A stretch of 64,000 bases of DNA from Accumulibacter sp. GTDB taxonomy: Bacteria > Pseudomonadota > Gammaproteobacteria > Burkholderiales > Rhodocyclaceae. The notes beneath the pieces are model-generated. The model was given only the letters and a program-made list of their open reading frames with translations. It made no database searches and had not been told where the DNA came from. The position numbers were made by a program, and so were the translations under genes. This document shows positions 51,368 to 60,717 of this stretch, one piece after another. The first letter of the stretch is position 1; each line of letters opens with the position of its first letter. Where the stretch lies: positions 88,100 to 152,099 of the forward strand of contig JACKLX010000010.1 in assembly GCA_024235695.1 (NCBI GenBank), written 5' to 3'.

Positions 51368-52831
51368 TCAGCTGAACGAGCTGCCATTGACCAGGAAGTG
51401 CGTCCAGATGCTGGCGGCGTAACCGAGAAGGATCGCCCAGCTCCACTTGAGGTGGGAAAAGAAGGTGTAGACGCCGCGGGCCTGCCCCATCACCGCGACG
51501 CCAGCGGCGGAACCGACCGACAGCAGCGAGCCGCCGACGCCGGCGGTCAGCGTCACCAGCAGCCACTGTCCGAGGTCCATATCCGGTCGCATGGCGAGCA
51601 CCGCGAACATCACCGGGATGTTGTCGACCACTGCCGAGAGAAAGCCGATCAGGATGTTGGCCGTGGTCGGGCCGAGGCTGCCGTACATCAGGTGCGAGCC
51701 CAGCGACAGGTAACCCATGGTGCCCAGCCCGCCGACGCACAGAATGACGCCGTAGAAGAACATCAGCGTATCCCACTCGGCACGTTCCAGCGACTTGAAG
51801 ATGTTGTACTGGGTGGCGCCGTCGCGCACCTTACGCTGTACCGGCGCGCTCTCCAGTGCCAGTGCCGTGTCGCTCAGCGCTTGCTCGGATGGCGAGGGAA
51901 AGAAATGGTCGCGCCGTTTGAGGTAGTAACCATAGAACTTCAGCAGGCCGAGGCCGGTCATCATGCCCATCACCGGCGGCAGGTGCAGGAAATTGTGCGC
52001 ACAGACCGCCATGACAATGGTGCCAAGGAACAAGCCGACGATCACCCAGGCGCCATGGTGCAGCACCGCCTGTTCATGCACCGGGTCCGGTGTTCCCTTG
52101 CCGACCGCCAGGCTCATGATCGCCGCCGGTACCAGCCAGTTGACCATTGACGGCAACAGCAGCTGGAAGAACTCGCTGAAATGGACGAGCCCCTTTTGCC
52201 AGACCATCAGCGTCGTGATGTCGCCGAACGGCGAAAAGGCGCCGCCGGCGTTGGCGGCAATGACGATATTGATGCACGCGACACCGACGAAAGTCTTGTT
52301 CTGGCCGCCGACCGCGATCACCACCGTCGCCAGCAGCAAGGCCGTGGTCAGGTTGTCGGCGACGGGCGAGATCGCGAAGGCGAGCGCACCGGTGATCCAG
52401 AATATGGTGCGCAGGGAGAAACCCTGCGTCACCAGTTTGACTCGCAGCAGGTCGAATACGCCGCGTTCGTCCATGGCGTTGATGTAGGTCATCGCCGCCA
52501 GCAGGAAGAGGAACAGCTCGGCGAATTCGAGCAGGTTGTGGCGTACCGCGATCTCGGCCGTGTGCGTGTCACCATGCTGGGCGTAGACGATCGCCACCAG
52601 AACCCAGATGACGCCCGCCGCCACCATTACCGGTTTGGACTTGCGCAGGTGCAGCGTTTCTTCGGCGATGACCAGGCCGTAAGCAAGGAAAAAGACGGCC
52701 AGCGCGGCAAAGCCGGCCCAGTGGCCGGTCAGGTCGAGCATCGTCGAAGTGGCGCCTTCCGAAGCGAAGACCGACAGCGGGAAGAGGACGGCCACGACGG
52801 CGAAAAACGCCCGGGGGGGCAGCGGTATCAT
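51368..52831 (-). CDS. nhaD: NhaD-type Na+/H+ antiporter
   Basis: A 487-residue membrane protein with a signal-like first segment and about 12-13 helices: FFLAYGLVIAEETLHLRKSKPVM, SPVADNLTTALLLATV (membrane Asp), GGAFSPFGDITTLMVWQKG and FLSAVVDNIPVMFAVLAM (second inverted-repeat Asp). This is the ion transporter superfamily pattern of NhaD. GGAAGGT lies 8 nt upstream of ATG. A regulator of the NhaR type is encoded near 2 kb. Confidence 0.92.
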   Translation of the reverse strand: MIPLPPRAFFAVVAVLFPLSVFASEGATSTMLDLTGHWAGFAALAVFFLAYGLVIAEETLHLRKSKPVMVAAGVIWVLVAIVYAQHGDTHTAEIAVRHNLLEFAELFLFLLAAMTYINAMDERGVFDLLRVKLVTQGFSLRTIFWITGALAFAISPVADNLTTALLLATVVIAVGGQNKTFVGVACINIVIAANAGGAFSPFGDITTLMVWQKGLVHFSEFFQLLLPSMVNWLVPAAIMSLAVGKGTPDPVHEQAVLHHGAWVIVGLFLGTIVMAVCAHNFLHLPPVMGMMTGLGLLKFYGYYLKRRDHFFPSPSEQALSDTALALESAPVQRKVRDGATQYNIFKSLERAEWDTLMFFYGVILCVGGLGTMGYLSLGSHLMYGSLGPTTANILIGFLSAVVDNIPVMFAVLAMRPDMDLGQWLLVTLTAGVGGSLLSVGSAAGVAVMGQARGVYTFFSHLKWSWAILLGYAASIWTHFLVNGSSFS

Positions 52832-53224
52832 CGATTACCTTCCAGTCAATGTAAGAAACATGTGAGATCGTGTGATGCCGACGATAAACGGATAAATAGT
52901 ACCCCAATAGTCGGCGCTCACCCAGCGAAAAGCCGGCATCAGGGGACGGCGGCTGGGCGGGTTTTTTCACTTTTTGCTGGCCCGCCATCGGCCGCGTGGC
53001 ACGGTCCCGGGCGCGTGCAGGTGACGTACTGGAGGCGGCGGCTGGTGGCACGATCGGGCGCGATGAGGGGCGCCCGCGAACCGGCGACTGCCGATTCGGG
53101 CGCCCTGGCAGGCTTTGGTCAGGAACCAAAGCCGCGTGCAGGCGATCTGCCGTTTGCTCGCTGCACACGCCGCTACTCGCAGCGGGTCGTCTGCCCGCCG
53201 TCGTCAATTCTCGTGGAGAAGCTC
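52832..53224. other. 393-bp region upstream of nhaD with a plus-strand terminator
   Basis: No gene is supported. From left to right: the nhaD leader, an AT-rich segment (52880-52912) flanked by GCCGAC and GTCGGC arms, and a terminator pointing right (52919-52967). After that only GC-rich sequence up to the next gene. Confidence 0.45.
52919..52967 (+). terminator. Intrinsic terminator without an obvious upstream gene
   Basis: CCCAGC (52921-52926) pairs with GCTGGG (52952-52957), with an inner GCCG/CGGC pair, followed by CGGG and six T. The plus strand has no gene upstream for about 1.6 kb (nhaD is antisense), so it may end a short RNA. Confidence 0.5.
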
Positions 53225-54394
53225 TTGCCTTTACGCATCGCGATCAAGACCGTTCATGCCGCGAGCGCCATCCCGCGGACGGCGTGGGAGCGCCTCTGCC
53301 CGGCCGGCGACCCGTTTCTGAACGGCGATTTCCTGACCATCATCGAACGGCACGGTGCGGCCGCGCGCGAATCGGGCTGGATGGCCCACCATCTGGTGGC
53401 CAGCGACGAGCAGGACGTCGTCGTCGGCGTGCTGCCGCTCTACGTCAAGAGCCATTCGCATGGCGACTTCATCTACGACTGGTCGTGGGCAGCGGCCTAT
53501 CGGCAGCTTGGCCGCCACTACTATCCGAAGCTGATGAGCTGCCTGCCGCATACGCCGGTGGCCGGGCCGCGCCTTCTGGTCGCCGAGGGCCCGGCAGCGG
53601 TCAGCATCCGCCAGGCGTTGATCGATAGTGCACAGGCGATGGCCAGCCGCCTCGGTCTCTCCTCCTGGCACGTTGCCCTGCCGGCCGCAGCCGACACCGA
53701 ACTGCTGCGGCGCGAGGGACTGTTGATCAGCCAGGACGTGCAGTTTCACTGGCTCGATTGCGGCTGCGGCGACTTCGACGGTTATCTGGCGACGTTCAGC
53801 GCCGCCAGAAGGCGCAAGGTCAGGGCCGAACGGCGGCGGGTGCAGGAGAGCGGCCTGGACGTCGAAACGCGCCATGGCGACCAGATCGACCCGGGCGAAT
53901 GGCCGCTGCTGCATGCGCTCTATGCCGATACCTTCGAGCGGTTCAACAATCACGCCGTCTTCTCGCCTGCCTGCTTCGCCGATCTGGCGAGCGCGCTGGG
54001 TCGCCGGCTGGTGGCGTTCATCGCCCGCGACCGCGGCTCGCCGGTCGCCGTCGCGCTCTGTTTTCGCAGCGAGGAGGCGCTCTACGGGCGCTACTGGGGT
54101 TGCCGCGGCAACTACCACAGCCTGCATTTCGAGCTTTGCTTCTACCAGGGCATCGCCTATTGCCTGGAGCACGGCCTGCGGCGCTTCGAACCGGGCGCCG
54201 GTGGCGAACACAAGGTGTCGCGCGGTTTTTCGCCGACCATTGTGCACTCGGCGCACTGGATCGCCGACGCGCACATGCGTGGCCTGCTGGCTCGCCATCT
54301 GGCGCAGCAGGGCGAGGCGCTGGCGGAATATCGGCAGCAGGCGGCAGCGCACTTGCCGTTTCGCCGCGATCGAACGCTACCGCCGAACCCGTAG
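53225..54394 (+). CDS. COG3146/GNAT-like acyltransferase (peptidogalycan biosynthesis family)
   Basis: A 389-residue protein with the COG3146 pattern: WERLCPAGDPFLNGDFLTIIE, LPLYVKSHSHGDFIYDWSWA, ARRRKVRAERRRV, RYWGCRGNYHSLHFELCFYQGIAYC and GAGGEHKVSRGFSP. The fold is a duplicated GNAT related to FemAB. The substrate is unknown. TTG 53225 was chosen because GGAGAAG precedes it; GTG 53213 is possible. Confidence 0.75.
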   Translation: MPLRIAIKTVHAASAIPRTAWERLCPAGDPFLNGDFLTIIERHGAAARESGWMAHHLVASDEQDVVVGVLPLYVKSHSHGDFIYDWSWAAAYRQLGRHYYPKLMSCLPHTPVAGPRLLVAEGPAAVSIRQALIDSAQAMASRLGLSSWHVALPAAADTELLRREGLLISQDVQFHWLDCGCGDFDGYLATFSAARRRKVRAERRRVQESGLDVETRHGDQIDPGEWPLLHALYADTFERFNNHAVFSPACFADLASALGRRLVAFIARDRGSPVAVALCFRSEEALYGRYWGCRGNYHSLHFELCFYQGIAYCLEHGLRRFEPGAGGEHKVSRGFSPTIVHSAHWIADAHMRGLLARHLAQQGEALAEYRQQAAAHLPFRRDRTLPPNP

Positions 54395-54409
54395 GGCCGC
54401 CGTCCCTGA

Positions 54410-56023
54410 TCAGCGAGCGGGGAAACTGCAGAGGATTTCCTTGCGCTCGCCGTTCAGGCGGCAGTCACTGAGCGTCACCCCGTCGGGGTCGAGCAGCGTG
54501 CCGGACCAGCGCCGGTCATTGGCATCGCGTTCGAGCAGCAGGAAGCTGTAACGGTTGACGACGATGCCGCTGCTCGCCGTCGCGCCATCGTAGCTCTGCC
54601 GGTCGGGTCGCGCCCTTTCCTTGCTGCCCGGACCACCTGCCCCTTCGTAGAACGGCGACTCCGGATCGTAGGCTTCGAGTTCGGTGCCGCCACCGCCGAC
54701 GACGATCTGGGCCGGTCGCCCTGCCGGATGGTAGGCGGCGTCGGCGGTGGGCGAAAAATTGATCGTCTGGAAGACGTGTTGATGGCCGGAGAAGGCCAGC
54801 TGCACGTTCGCCGGCAGGCGCTTGCGCAGCGCCACCTGCAGCGCGTTCGGTTGTGCCGACGCGACGAGCATGTCGTACCAGATCGGCCGGTGCGCCAGGA
54901 GCCAGGCCGGTCGACCGGCGGGCAGCGTGTCCAGCACCTGCAGGTGGCGCTCGAAGAGGCCCACGTCAGCGGCTCTGGCGGTGGCCGGAAAATAGTCCTC
55001 GGCGCCGGCGTTGTCGGCGATGACCAGCGTCAGATTCTCGTCGACGTCGACGCGATAGGCGTCGGCGGTGAGGTTGTTGGCCAGCACCGAGCGGCTGGCG
55101 CTGCGGTACAACTGGTCGCCACAGGCCTGGTAAGGCAGCGGCGAGAGGAAGCGCATCCAGCCGTCGCCGGCGCGGTCGCAGTTCTCGTGATTGCCGCGCA
55201 GCATGATCCACGGGGCCGCCGCCAGCAGCGGCGCCGCCGGGGTGAAGAAGTCGGCATGCCAGCCGGGCCAGCCGTAGCCGACGGCGACGTCCGGGTCCCA
55301 GGCCGGTGGGCAGCGCGTCGGGTCGTCGCAATACTCGCGGTAGTGGTAGTCGCCGAGGTGGATCACCAGATCGGGTCGCGTCCGCGCTGCCGCCGCCGCG
55401 ATGCGCTGCCAGGGCCAGTCGGTCGGGCTGCTGCAATCCTGCACCGGCGGCCCTGGCTGGCTGGCCGATGCCTTGATCCGACAGCCGGTGTCGCCAACGA
55501 TGACGATGCGCCGGATCGCGGTCTTGGGCAGCGGCATGATCTGGCCAGCGATGCTGGCCCGGCGCGTGCTCGCCGGCACGGACAGCTCGCACGATTGCAC
55601 GGGGAAATCCGGCTGGTAGGCCGGGTTGTCGCTGTGCCGGCCGGCCGGCGGCTTTGCGGCGGTCGCTGCGGCACGTTGCAGCAGGCTGTGCGGGTGGCCG
55701 TCGACCAGCGCCGTCGGACACTCGTCGTCCGCGGCAACGATCGCCCGCAGGCTGACGGCGCCGGCCGGGCCGAGCTGCGTCCAGCGGTCGAGCGGTGCCC
55801 GTTGGCTGCCTGGCGGGCTGACACAGCCGCCGAGCACGATGAGGGCGGCGAGGGCGATGAAGGCGATGCGGGCGACCGGCAGCAGTGGGCTGGCGAGCGA
55901 CGCTATCCCGAGGTGTCTGGCGCGGCGAAGGAGGGTTGGCACGAGCGTGCTGTCGATTGCTGCGGGGTGGTGAACGGCCAGCGCTAGCTGACCGGGAAAG
56001 GGCATGGCCGCCGGCGCCGCCAT
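54410..56023 (-). CDS. Lipoprotein metallophosphoesterase
   Basis: A 537-residue protein. An N-terminal hydrophobic segment ends in a lipobox (IVLGGC, about residue 67) if translation begins at 56023. The metallophosphoesterase domain (about 165-440) has GDTGCR, HLGDYHYREYC, LRGNHENC, AHRPIW and SGHQHVFQ, the full metal-ligand set. The long region before the lipobox suggests the true start may be nearer to it. The start is adjacent to the sir2 stop, so the two are probably co-transcribed. Confidence 0.8.
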   Translation of the reverse strand: MAAPAAMPFPGQLALAVHHPAAIDSTLVPTLLRRARHLGIASLASPLLPVARIAFIALAALIVLGGCVSPPGSQRAPLDRWTQLGPAGAVSLRAIVAADDECPTALVDGHPHSLLQRAAATAAKPPAGRHSDNPAYQPDFPVQSCELSVPASTRRASIAGQIMPLPKTAIRRIVIVGDTGCRIKASASQPGPPVQDCSSPTDWPWQRIAAAAARTRPDLVIHLGDYHYREYCDDPTRCPPAWDPDVAVGYGWPGWHADFFTPAAPLLAAAPWIMLRGNHENCDRAGDGWMRFLSPLPYQACGDQLYRSASRSVLANNLTADAYRVDVDENLTLVIADNAGAEDYFPATARAADVGLFERHLQVLDTLPAGRPAWLLAHRPIWYDMLVASAQPNALQVALRKRLPANVQLAFSGHQHVFQTINFSPTADAAYHPAGRPAQIVVGGGGTELEAYDPESPFYEGAGGPGSKERARPDRQSYDGATASSGIVVNRYSFLLLERDANDRRWSGTLLDPDGVTLSDCRLNGERKEILCSFPAR

Positions 56024-56845
56024 TCAGCGCCTTGACGCGGCGATCGCGCGCAGTGCGGTCAGGGCGCCTTCGGCGATCGCAACGCCCTTGCCATGCGGCA
56101 GTTGCGGCTCGCGCGGATTGATGCGGATCAGCTGTCCCTTGAGGCGCTCGCCCATCAGCCGCGCGGTCGGGACGGCCGTTCCGGCGCCGATCTCGATGAC
56201 CAGCAGCCGCTCGACGCGGCGCAGCCAGGCGTGCAGGCGGCTCTCCTGCGCGTCGCTGCGTTCGCCGCGCCAGCGCCAGTCGCCGAACATCAGGATGTTC
56301 GGGCGGGCGATCTTGCCGCAGCTCTGGCAGAGCGGGAAGTCGGAGGTCAGCAGGCACTGCTCGGGGTCTACCCGGGGAGCGAAATCGTCGGCTGGCCAGA
56401 TACCGCCGTGGGCGGTGTCGCAGCCGTCGCTGCACTGCAGGTGGTGGATCGAACCGTGGCATTCGCTGATTCGATCGTCGGCGAAACCCGCCTTCTGGAA
56501 CTGGCCGTCGACGTTGCTGGTGAATACGAAGGCGCCCTGCGCCAGCCCTTCGCCGATCTGTCGCAGGATCTGGAAGCCCTCGTGCGGCACGGTGCGCCGG
56601 TAGAGATTCAGGCGGTGGCCGTAGAAACCCCAGGCCAGGCGGGGCTGGCGCGCGAAGGCGGCAGGGTTGGCGATCTGCTCGAAGGCGATGCGCGCCCTGC
56701 CGAGCGCCGGGTAAGCACCCCAGAAGCCCTGCGTGCCGCGAAAATCCGGCAGACCGGAGTCGACGCCGATGCCGGCGCCGGCAGTGATCAGCAAGCCGTC
56801 GGCGTCACGGATCAGTTCGGCACAGCGCTGATAGCCGGCCGTCAC
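56024..56845 (-). CDS. Sir2-family NAD-dependent protein deacylase
   Basis: A 273-residue sirtuin: GAGIGVDSGLPDFRG (NAD pocket), FTSNVDGQFQKAGF, ISECHGSIHHLQCSDGC (catalytic His) and a zinc set including CDTAHGG with CQSCGKIARPNILMFGD. A long helical insert near residue 60 is typical of this bacterial branch. It lies directly before the phosphoesterase gene and one base after the radical SAM gene's stop region. Confidence 0.87.
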   Translation of the reverse strand: MTAGYQRCAELIRDADGLLITAGAGIGVDSGLPDFRGTQGFWGAYPALGRARIAFEQIANPAAFARQPRLAWGFYGHRLNLYRRTVPHEGFQILRQIGEGLAQGAFVFTSNVDGQFQKAGFADDRISECHGSIHHLQCSDGCDTAHGGIWPADDFAPRVDPEQCLLTSDFPLCQSCGKIARPNILMFGDWRWRGERSDAQESRLHAWLRRVERLLVIEIGAGTAVPTARLMGERLKGQLIRINPREPQLPHGKGVAIAEGALTALRAIAASRR

Positions 56846-57784
56846 CTACAGTCCCCGCGCCCAGGCTGGTCGCAGCGCGGCGCTGTCGGGGTCTTCGATC
56901 GCCTGCCGCACCTGCAGCAGCAGGCGCTTCTTGTCGGCCCCCAGCGTTCCCTTGAGAACCAGCCAGTTCGACGCGTGGTCGCTGCGAAATACCGTCCGCG
57001 TCAGTTCCAGCCGGTCGAGAAAGCGCTCCATTTCGACGAACAGCTGCTGCTGGCTCAACGGCCGCCAGCCCGGGAAGCCGTCGCGGAAGCGCTGCTCGCC
57101 GGGCGGCAAGCTGACGACCAGCGTCGCCAGATACTCGGGCTGAGTGGCATTGAGCAGCCGCGCCGAGTTGTCGGCGTGCCGCAACGACAGGTCGGCGCCG
57201 GCCAGACCGTTGAGAATCATCACCGAGCGGCTGATGCCGGCGGCGCCAAGCTTGTCGAGCGCCTCGCGGGTCGAGGCGAAAGTCTCGCCCTTGTTGACGC
57301 GTTCGAGGACTTCGTCGTCGCCCGACTCGGCGCCAACGTAGGCGATCGACAGCCCGGCTGCAGCCAGTTCGCGCAGTTCGTCGACCGACTTGCGGCGCAG
57401 GTTGCGCGGCAGGCAGTAGCTCGAGACCCGGCGAACCGCCGGCAGGTACGTGCGGATCGCCACCAGGACGTCGAGCAGACGGCGCGTCGGCAGGACCAGT
57501 GCGTCGCCGTCGGCGAGGAAGACCCGGCGGACGCCGTCGCCGAGCTGTTCGCCGGTGCGCTGGATGCTCGCCAGTACCTCGGCCTCGTCGCGAGCACGAA
57601 AACGCTTCTGCGGTGCGGTGTACATCTCGCAGAAGCGGCAGTGGTTCCACGAACAGCCGTCGGTAATCGGCAGGATCAGCGACTGCGCTTCGCTGGGCGG
57701 GCGGTAGACGGGTTCGACGTAGCGGATCGGCAGGACGGGCAACATGGCGTTCGAGAGTTCGTCGAAGTGGGCGAACACCACCAT
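56846..57784 (-). CDS. Radical SAM protein (Elp3/B12-independent type)
   Basis: A 312-residue protein with the SAM cluster motif CSWNHCRFCEMY after PPSEAQSLILPITDGC, then RVFLADGDALVLPT, YVGAESGDDEVLERVNKGET and LNGLAGADLS. This is a common but uncharacterised radical SAM family. ATG 57745 (MLPVLPIRYVEPVYRPP) is an equally plausible start. It is tightly followed by sir2. Confidence 0.8.
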   Translation of the reverse strand: MVVFAHFDELSNAMLPVLPIRYVEPVYRPPSEAQSLILPITDGCSWNHCRFCEMYTAPQKRFRARDEAEVLASIQRTGEQLGDGVRRVFLADGDALVLPTRRLLDVLVAIRTYLPAVRRVSSYCLPRNLRRKSVDELRELAAAGLSIAYVGAESGDDEVLERVNKGETFASTREALDKLGAAGISRSVMILNGLAGADLSLRHADNSARLLNATQPEYLATLVVSLPPGEQRFRDGFPGWRPLSQQQLFVEMERFLDRLELTRTVFRSDHASNWLVLKGTLGADKKRLLLQVRQAIEDPDSAALRPAWARGL

Positions 57785-57836
57785 GATAGCTCGCTTTGGC
57801 TTCGCTGGCCGTCGGCGGCCACCGCCGACGGCGCGT

Positions 57837-59582
57837 TCAGCGCTGGTCGTCGGTGGCCGCTGGCGGCCGGCCTTCCGGCCCCGAGCGCACCAGCGCGTAG
57901 TCGGAGCTGCGCACCTCGCTGAGCAGCATCTCGGTCTCGGCATTGCCGACGCCGAGCTCCTCGAGCGTTTCGGCGGCCAGGCGCAGGCTGGCCTCGAGGG
58001 TTTCGGGATAGGCCTTGCTGGCGCCAGCGCGAAGCAGTGCGTCGCAACTCGCCAGGTCGCGGGCGCGCGCGAGGATGTTCACCTGCGGCAGATGCGAGCG
58101 GATCAGCGACGCCGCGCGAACGGCCGTGCGCCGGTTGTCGATGGTCAGCACGACCAGGTCGACGTGTCGGAGTGATGCGGCATTGAGCAGTTGCGGGTCG
58201 CTGAGGTCGCCGTAGAACACCGGATGTCCCTGGCTTCGCCATTGCGCGACCAGTTCGGCGTCGACATCGAAGGCGACGTAGGGGATGCCGGTACTGGCCA
58301 GGACCGTGCCGACGGTGTGGCCGACCCGACCATAGCCGCCAATCACCACGCGAACGGCGGCATCGTCGCTGTTCGAGACGTAGCGGAAGCTGTCGTGAAC
58401 ACCGCCTGGCTGCTGCGCGATGCGCAACGCCAGGCGGTTGCCGACCTTGACCAGCAGCGGCGTCAGCAGCATGCTTATCGAGATCACGGCCACGGCCATC
58501 ACGAAGATGTAATCATCGATCAGGCCCAGCGCCTTGGCGGCGCCGAGCAACACGAAGCCGAACTCGCCACCCTGCGAGAGCAGGAAGGCCACCCGCCAGG
58601 CAATGGCGCGGCCGCTGCCGAAGCACAGACACAGCACGTACAGGACGGCCACCTTGATGGCGATGATCGCAGCGACGTGCAGACCGAACTGAAACGGGTG
58701 GTTGGCCAGCGAACGGACGTCGAGCGACATCCCGACGGCGACGAAGAAGAGGCTCATCAGCAGGCCCTTGTGCGGCTCCATGCCGGCCTCGATCTGCAGG
58801 CTGTAGCGCGAGGTCGATAGCATCATCCCCATCAGGAAGGCTCCCAGAGCCATCGACATGCCGGCATGGTGCATCGCCCAGGCGGCGATGAATACCGACC
58901 CCATGGCGGTCAGCAGGAAGGCTTCGCGGTTGTTCTGGCGCGCCAGATGGTCGAGGATCCAGGGCACCAGATAGCGGCCGCTGAGCAGTACCATGGCGAC
59001 CAGGCCGACGGCGACGCCGATCTGCTGCAGTACTGCCCGGTCGGCCGGTGGCGCGCCGATGTCGGCCAGCGCCGGGACCAGGGCAAGCATGGGAACGATC
59101 GCCAGGTCCTGCATCAGCAGGACGGCGAAGGCGGTCTGGCCATGGTGGCTGGCGATCTCGCCCTGGTCCCTGAGCATCTGGACGACGAAGGCGGTTGACG
59201 AGAGCGCGAAGCTGCAGCCAATCAGCAGGGCCGTCTGCCAGCTGTGGCCGAACAGCTGGAAGTAGCCGGCGATGAGTGCCGCCGACACCAGGATCTGCAG
59301 TGAACCGAGCCCGAAAAGTGTCCGCCGAAGCTCCCACAGTCGCCGCGGCTTCATTTCCAGGCCGATCAGAAACAACAGCAGCACGACGCCGATTTCCGTA
59401 AACTGTCGGACGTCTTCGACGTTGCTGGTGACGAACGGTCCGGCCGTATGCGGACCGACGATGACGCCGGTGATCAGCAGGCCGACGATCGAACCGAGGC
59501 CCACGTGCCGGAACACGGCGACCGCGATCGAGGCGACCACCAGCAGCAGCACGGCGGAATCAACGAAGGACTTGGGGTCCAT
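57837..59582 (-). CDS. CPA2-type cation:proton antiporter with TrkA-N domain, Kef type
   Basis: A 581-residue protein with an N-terminal membrane domain of about 12 helices (GLLITGVIVGPHTAGPF, FLIGLEMKPRRLWELRR, FALSSTAFVVQML, LLMQDLAIVPML) and a C-terminal Rossmann TrkA-N domain (VVIGGYGRVGHTVGTVL, VAFDVDAELV, YGDLSDPQLL). This is the KefB/KefC architecture of gated K+/H+ efflux. No KefF/KefG-type quinone reductase is adjacent. Confidence 0.9.
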   Translation of the reverse strand: MDPKSFVDSAVLLLVVASIAVAVFRHVGLGSIVGLLITGVIVGPHTAGPFVTSNVEDVRQFTEIGVVLLLFLIGLEMKPRRLWELRRTLFGLGSLQILVSAALIAGYFQLFGHSWQTALLIGCSFALSSTAFVVQMLRDQGEIASHHGQTAFAVLLMQDLAIVPMLALVPALADIGAPPADRAVLQQIGVAVGLVAMVLLSGRYLVPWILDHLARQNNREAFLLTAMGSVFIAAWAMHHAGMSMALGAFLMGMMLSTSRYSLQIEAGMEPHKGLLMSLFFVAVGMSLDVRSLANHPFQFGLHVAAIIAIKVAVLYVLCLCFGSGRAIAWRVAFLLSQGGEFGFVLLGAAKALGLIDDYIFVMAVAVISISMLLTPLLVKVGNRLALRIAQQPGGVHDSFRYVSNSDDAAVRVVIGGYGRVGHTVGTVLASTGIPYVAFDVDAELVAQWRSQGHPVFYGDLSDPQLLNAASLRHVDLVVLTIDNRRTAVRAASLIRSHLPQVNILARARDLASCDALLRAGASKAYPETLEASLRLAAETLEELGVGNAETEMLLSEVRSSDYALVRSGPEGRPPAATDDQR

Positions 59583-59743
59583 GGTACGGTGTCCTACAGC
59601 CCGCGAAGGCGGGCTGACAGCGACATACTAGCGCGCTTTTGGGCGCCTGGTGCCGGCCCCGGCGGTGCCGGGATCGGCGATCCGGCAGGCGCTGTCCGTC
59701 TGGCGCGGCTTTCGTCGCCAAATCTTATGAAGGAGTTGCTGTC

Positions 59744-60196
59744 ATGCCGCAAACAATGATCCTGGCCGCCCTGGGGCTGCTCCTCGCCACGCCGCAGGCG
59801 ACGCTGGCGCAAGGCCAGTTGCAGTTGCCGAGAGGCGACGCCGATTACCGCCAGTTGCAGCAGGAGGAACTGCGCAGTGGACCGTGCGAGCGTTGCGGTG
59901 TCGTCTACGCGATTCGTACGCTGAGTCGTGCGGGCAGCGGCAGGCGTGATCCGGCAGCGGCGGTCGGGCGCGATGTCGGTGCCGCCGGCAGCCATCTGGT
60001 GACGGCGCCGATCATTGGCACCGGCAGCACGGTCAAGGATGCCCGCAAGGCGAACGCGCCGGTGCGCAGCTACGAAATCACCGTTCGCTACGAGGACGGC
60101 AGCTTCGCCTCGATCGCGCAAAGCGATGAGCCGCTGGTACGCAAGGGAGATCGGGTGCGGGTGGTCGACGGCCGTGTCGAACTGCGCAACGACTAG
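59744..60196 (+). CDS. SlyB-like secreted protein with degenerate glycine zipper
   Basis: A 150-residue protein with a signal peptide (MPQTMILAALGLLLATPQATLA). The CERCGVVYAIRTL motif of SlyB/Pcp-type proteins follows, and the ending SYEITVRYEDGSFASIAQSD, KGDRVRVVDGRVEL is the usual C-terminal strand region. The Gly-zipper that normally lies between them is reduced to RDVGAAGSHLVTAPIIGTGS. AAGGAGTTGCTGTC precedes ATG 59744. Confidence 0.65.
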   Translation: MPQTMILAALGLLLATPQATLAQGQLQLPRGDADYRQLQQEELRSGPCERCGVVYAIRTLSRAGSGRRDPAAAVGRDVGAAGSHLVTAPIIGTGSTVKDARKANAPVRSYEITVRYEDGSFASIAQSDEPLVRKGDRVRVVDGRVELRND

Positions 60197-60208
60197 TCGA
60201 ACCGGCGT

Positions 60209-60673
60209 CTACTCGAAGTACGTGCGCGCCGTCTGGAAGCGTTGCGCGTAGTAGCTGGCGGCCAGTTGATCGATGCGCACCTGGCCGCGCGTCGACGGCG
60301 CGTGTACGAAACGGTCGTCGCCGATGTAGATGCCGACGTGCGACAAGGAAGCGCCACGGGTGTTGAAGAAGACCAGGTCGCCGGGGCGCAGCTTGTCGCG
60401 CTGCACTGGCCGGCCGTGCCGCGCGATGTCGGCGGCGCTGCCGCCGACCTTGACTCCCGCCGCTTGCCCGTAGATGTAGGCGACCATGCCGCTGCAGTCG
60501 AAGCCGGCCTCCGGGTTCTTGCCTCCGAAGCGGTAACCGGTGTCGATCAGGCCGAGCGCGAAGATCACCACGTCGCGGCCTTTTTCGGAGCTGAGCGGTC
60601 GCTCTGGAGAACTGCTGCACGCCGCCACGACGAGCGCTACGGCAGCGACGATCAGGAACTGTAGTCCACGCAT
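60209..60673 (-). CDS. NlpC/P60 family lipoprotein endopeptidase
   Basis: A 154-residue lipoprotein (lipobox VVAACSSS, Cys 19) with a C40 peptidase domain: AGFDCSGMVAYIY (catalytic Cys), LSHVGIYIGDDRFVHAPS (catalytic His region). It resembles the Spr/MepS group that cuts peptidoglycan cross-links. It converges on the SlyB-like gene and is divergent from gabD, with only 44 nt between the starts. Confidence 0.85.
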   Translation of the reverse strand: MRGLQFLIVAAVALVVAACSSSPERPLSSEKGRDVVIFALGLIDTGYRFGGKNPEAGFDCSGMVAYIYGQAAGVKVGGSAADIARHGRPVQRDKLRPGDLVFFNTRGASLSHVGIYIGDDRFVHAPSTRGQVRIDQLAASYYAQRFQTARTYFE

Positions 60674-60717
60674 GGTGCACAGTATAAACTGGCGTTTTGA
60701 AAATCCTGGAGATTGTC

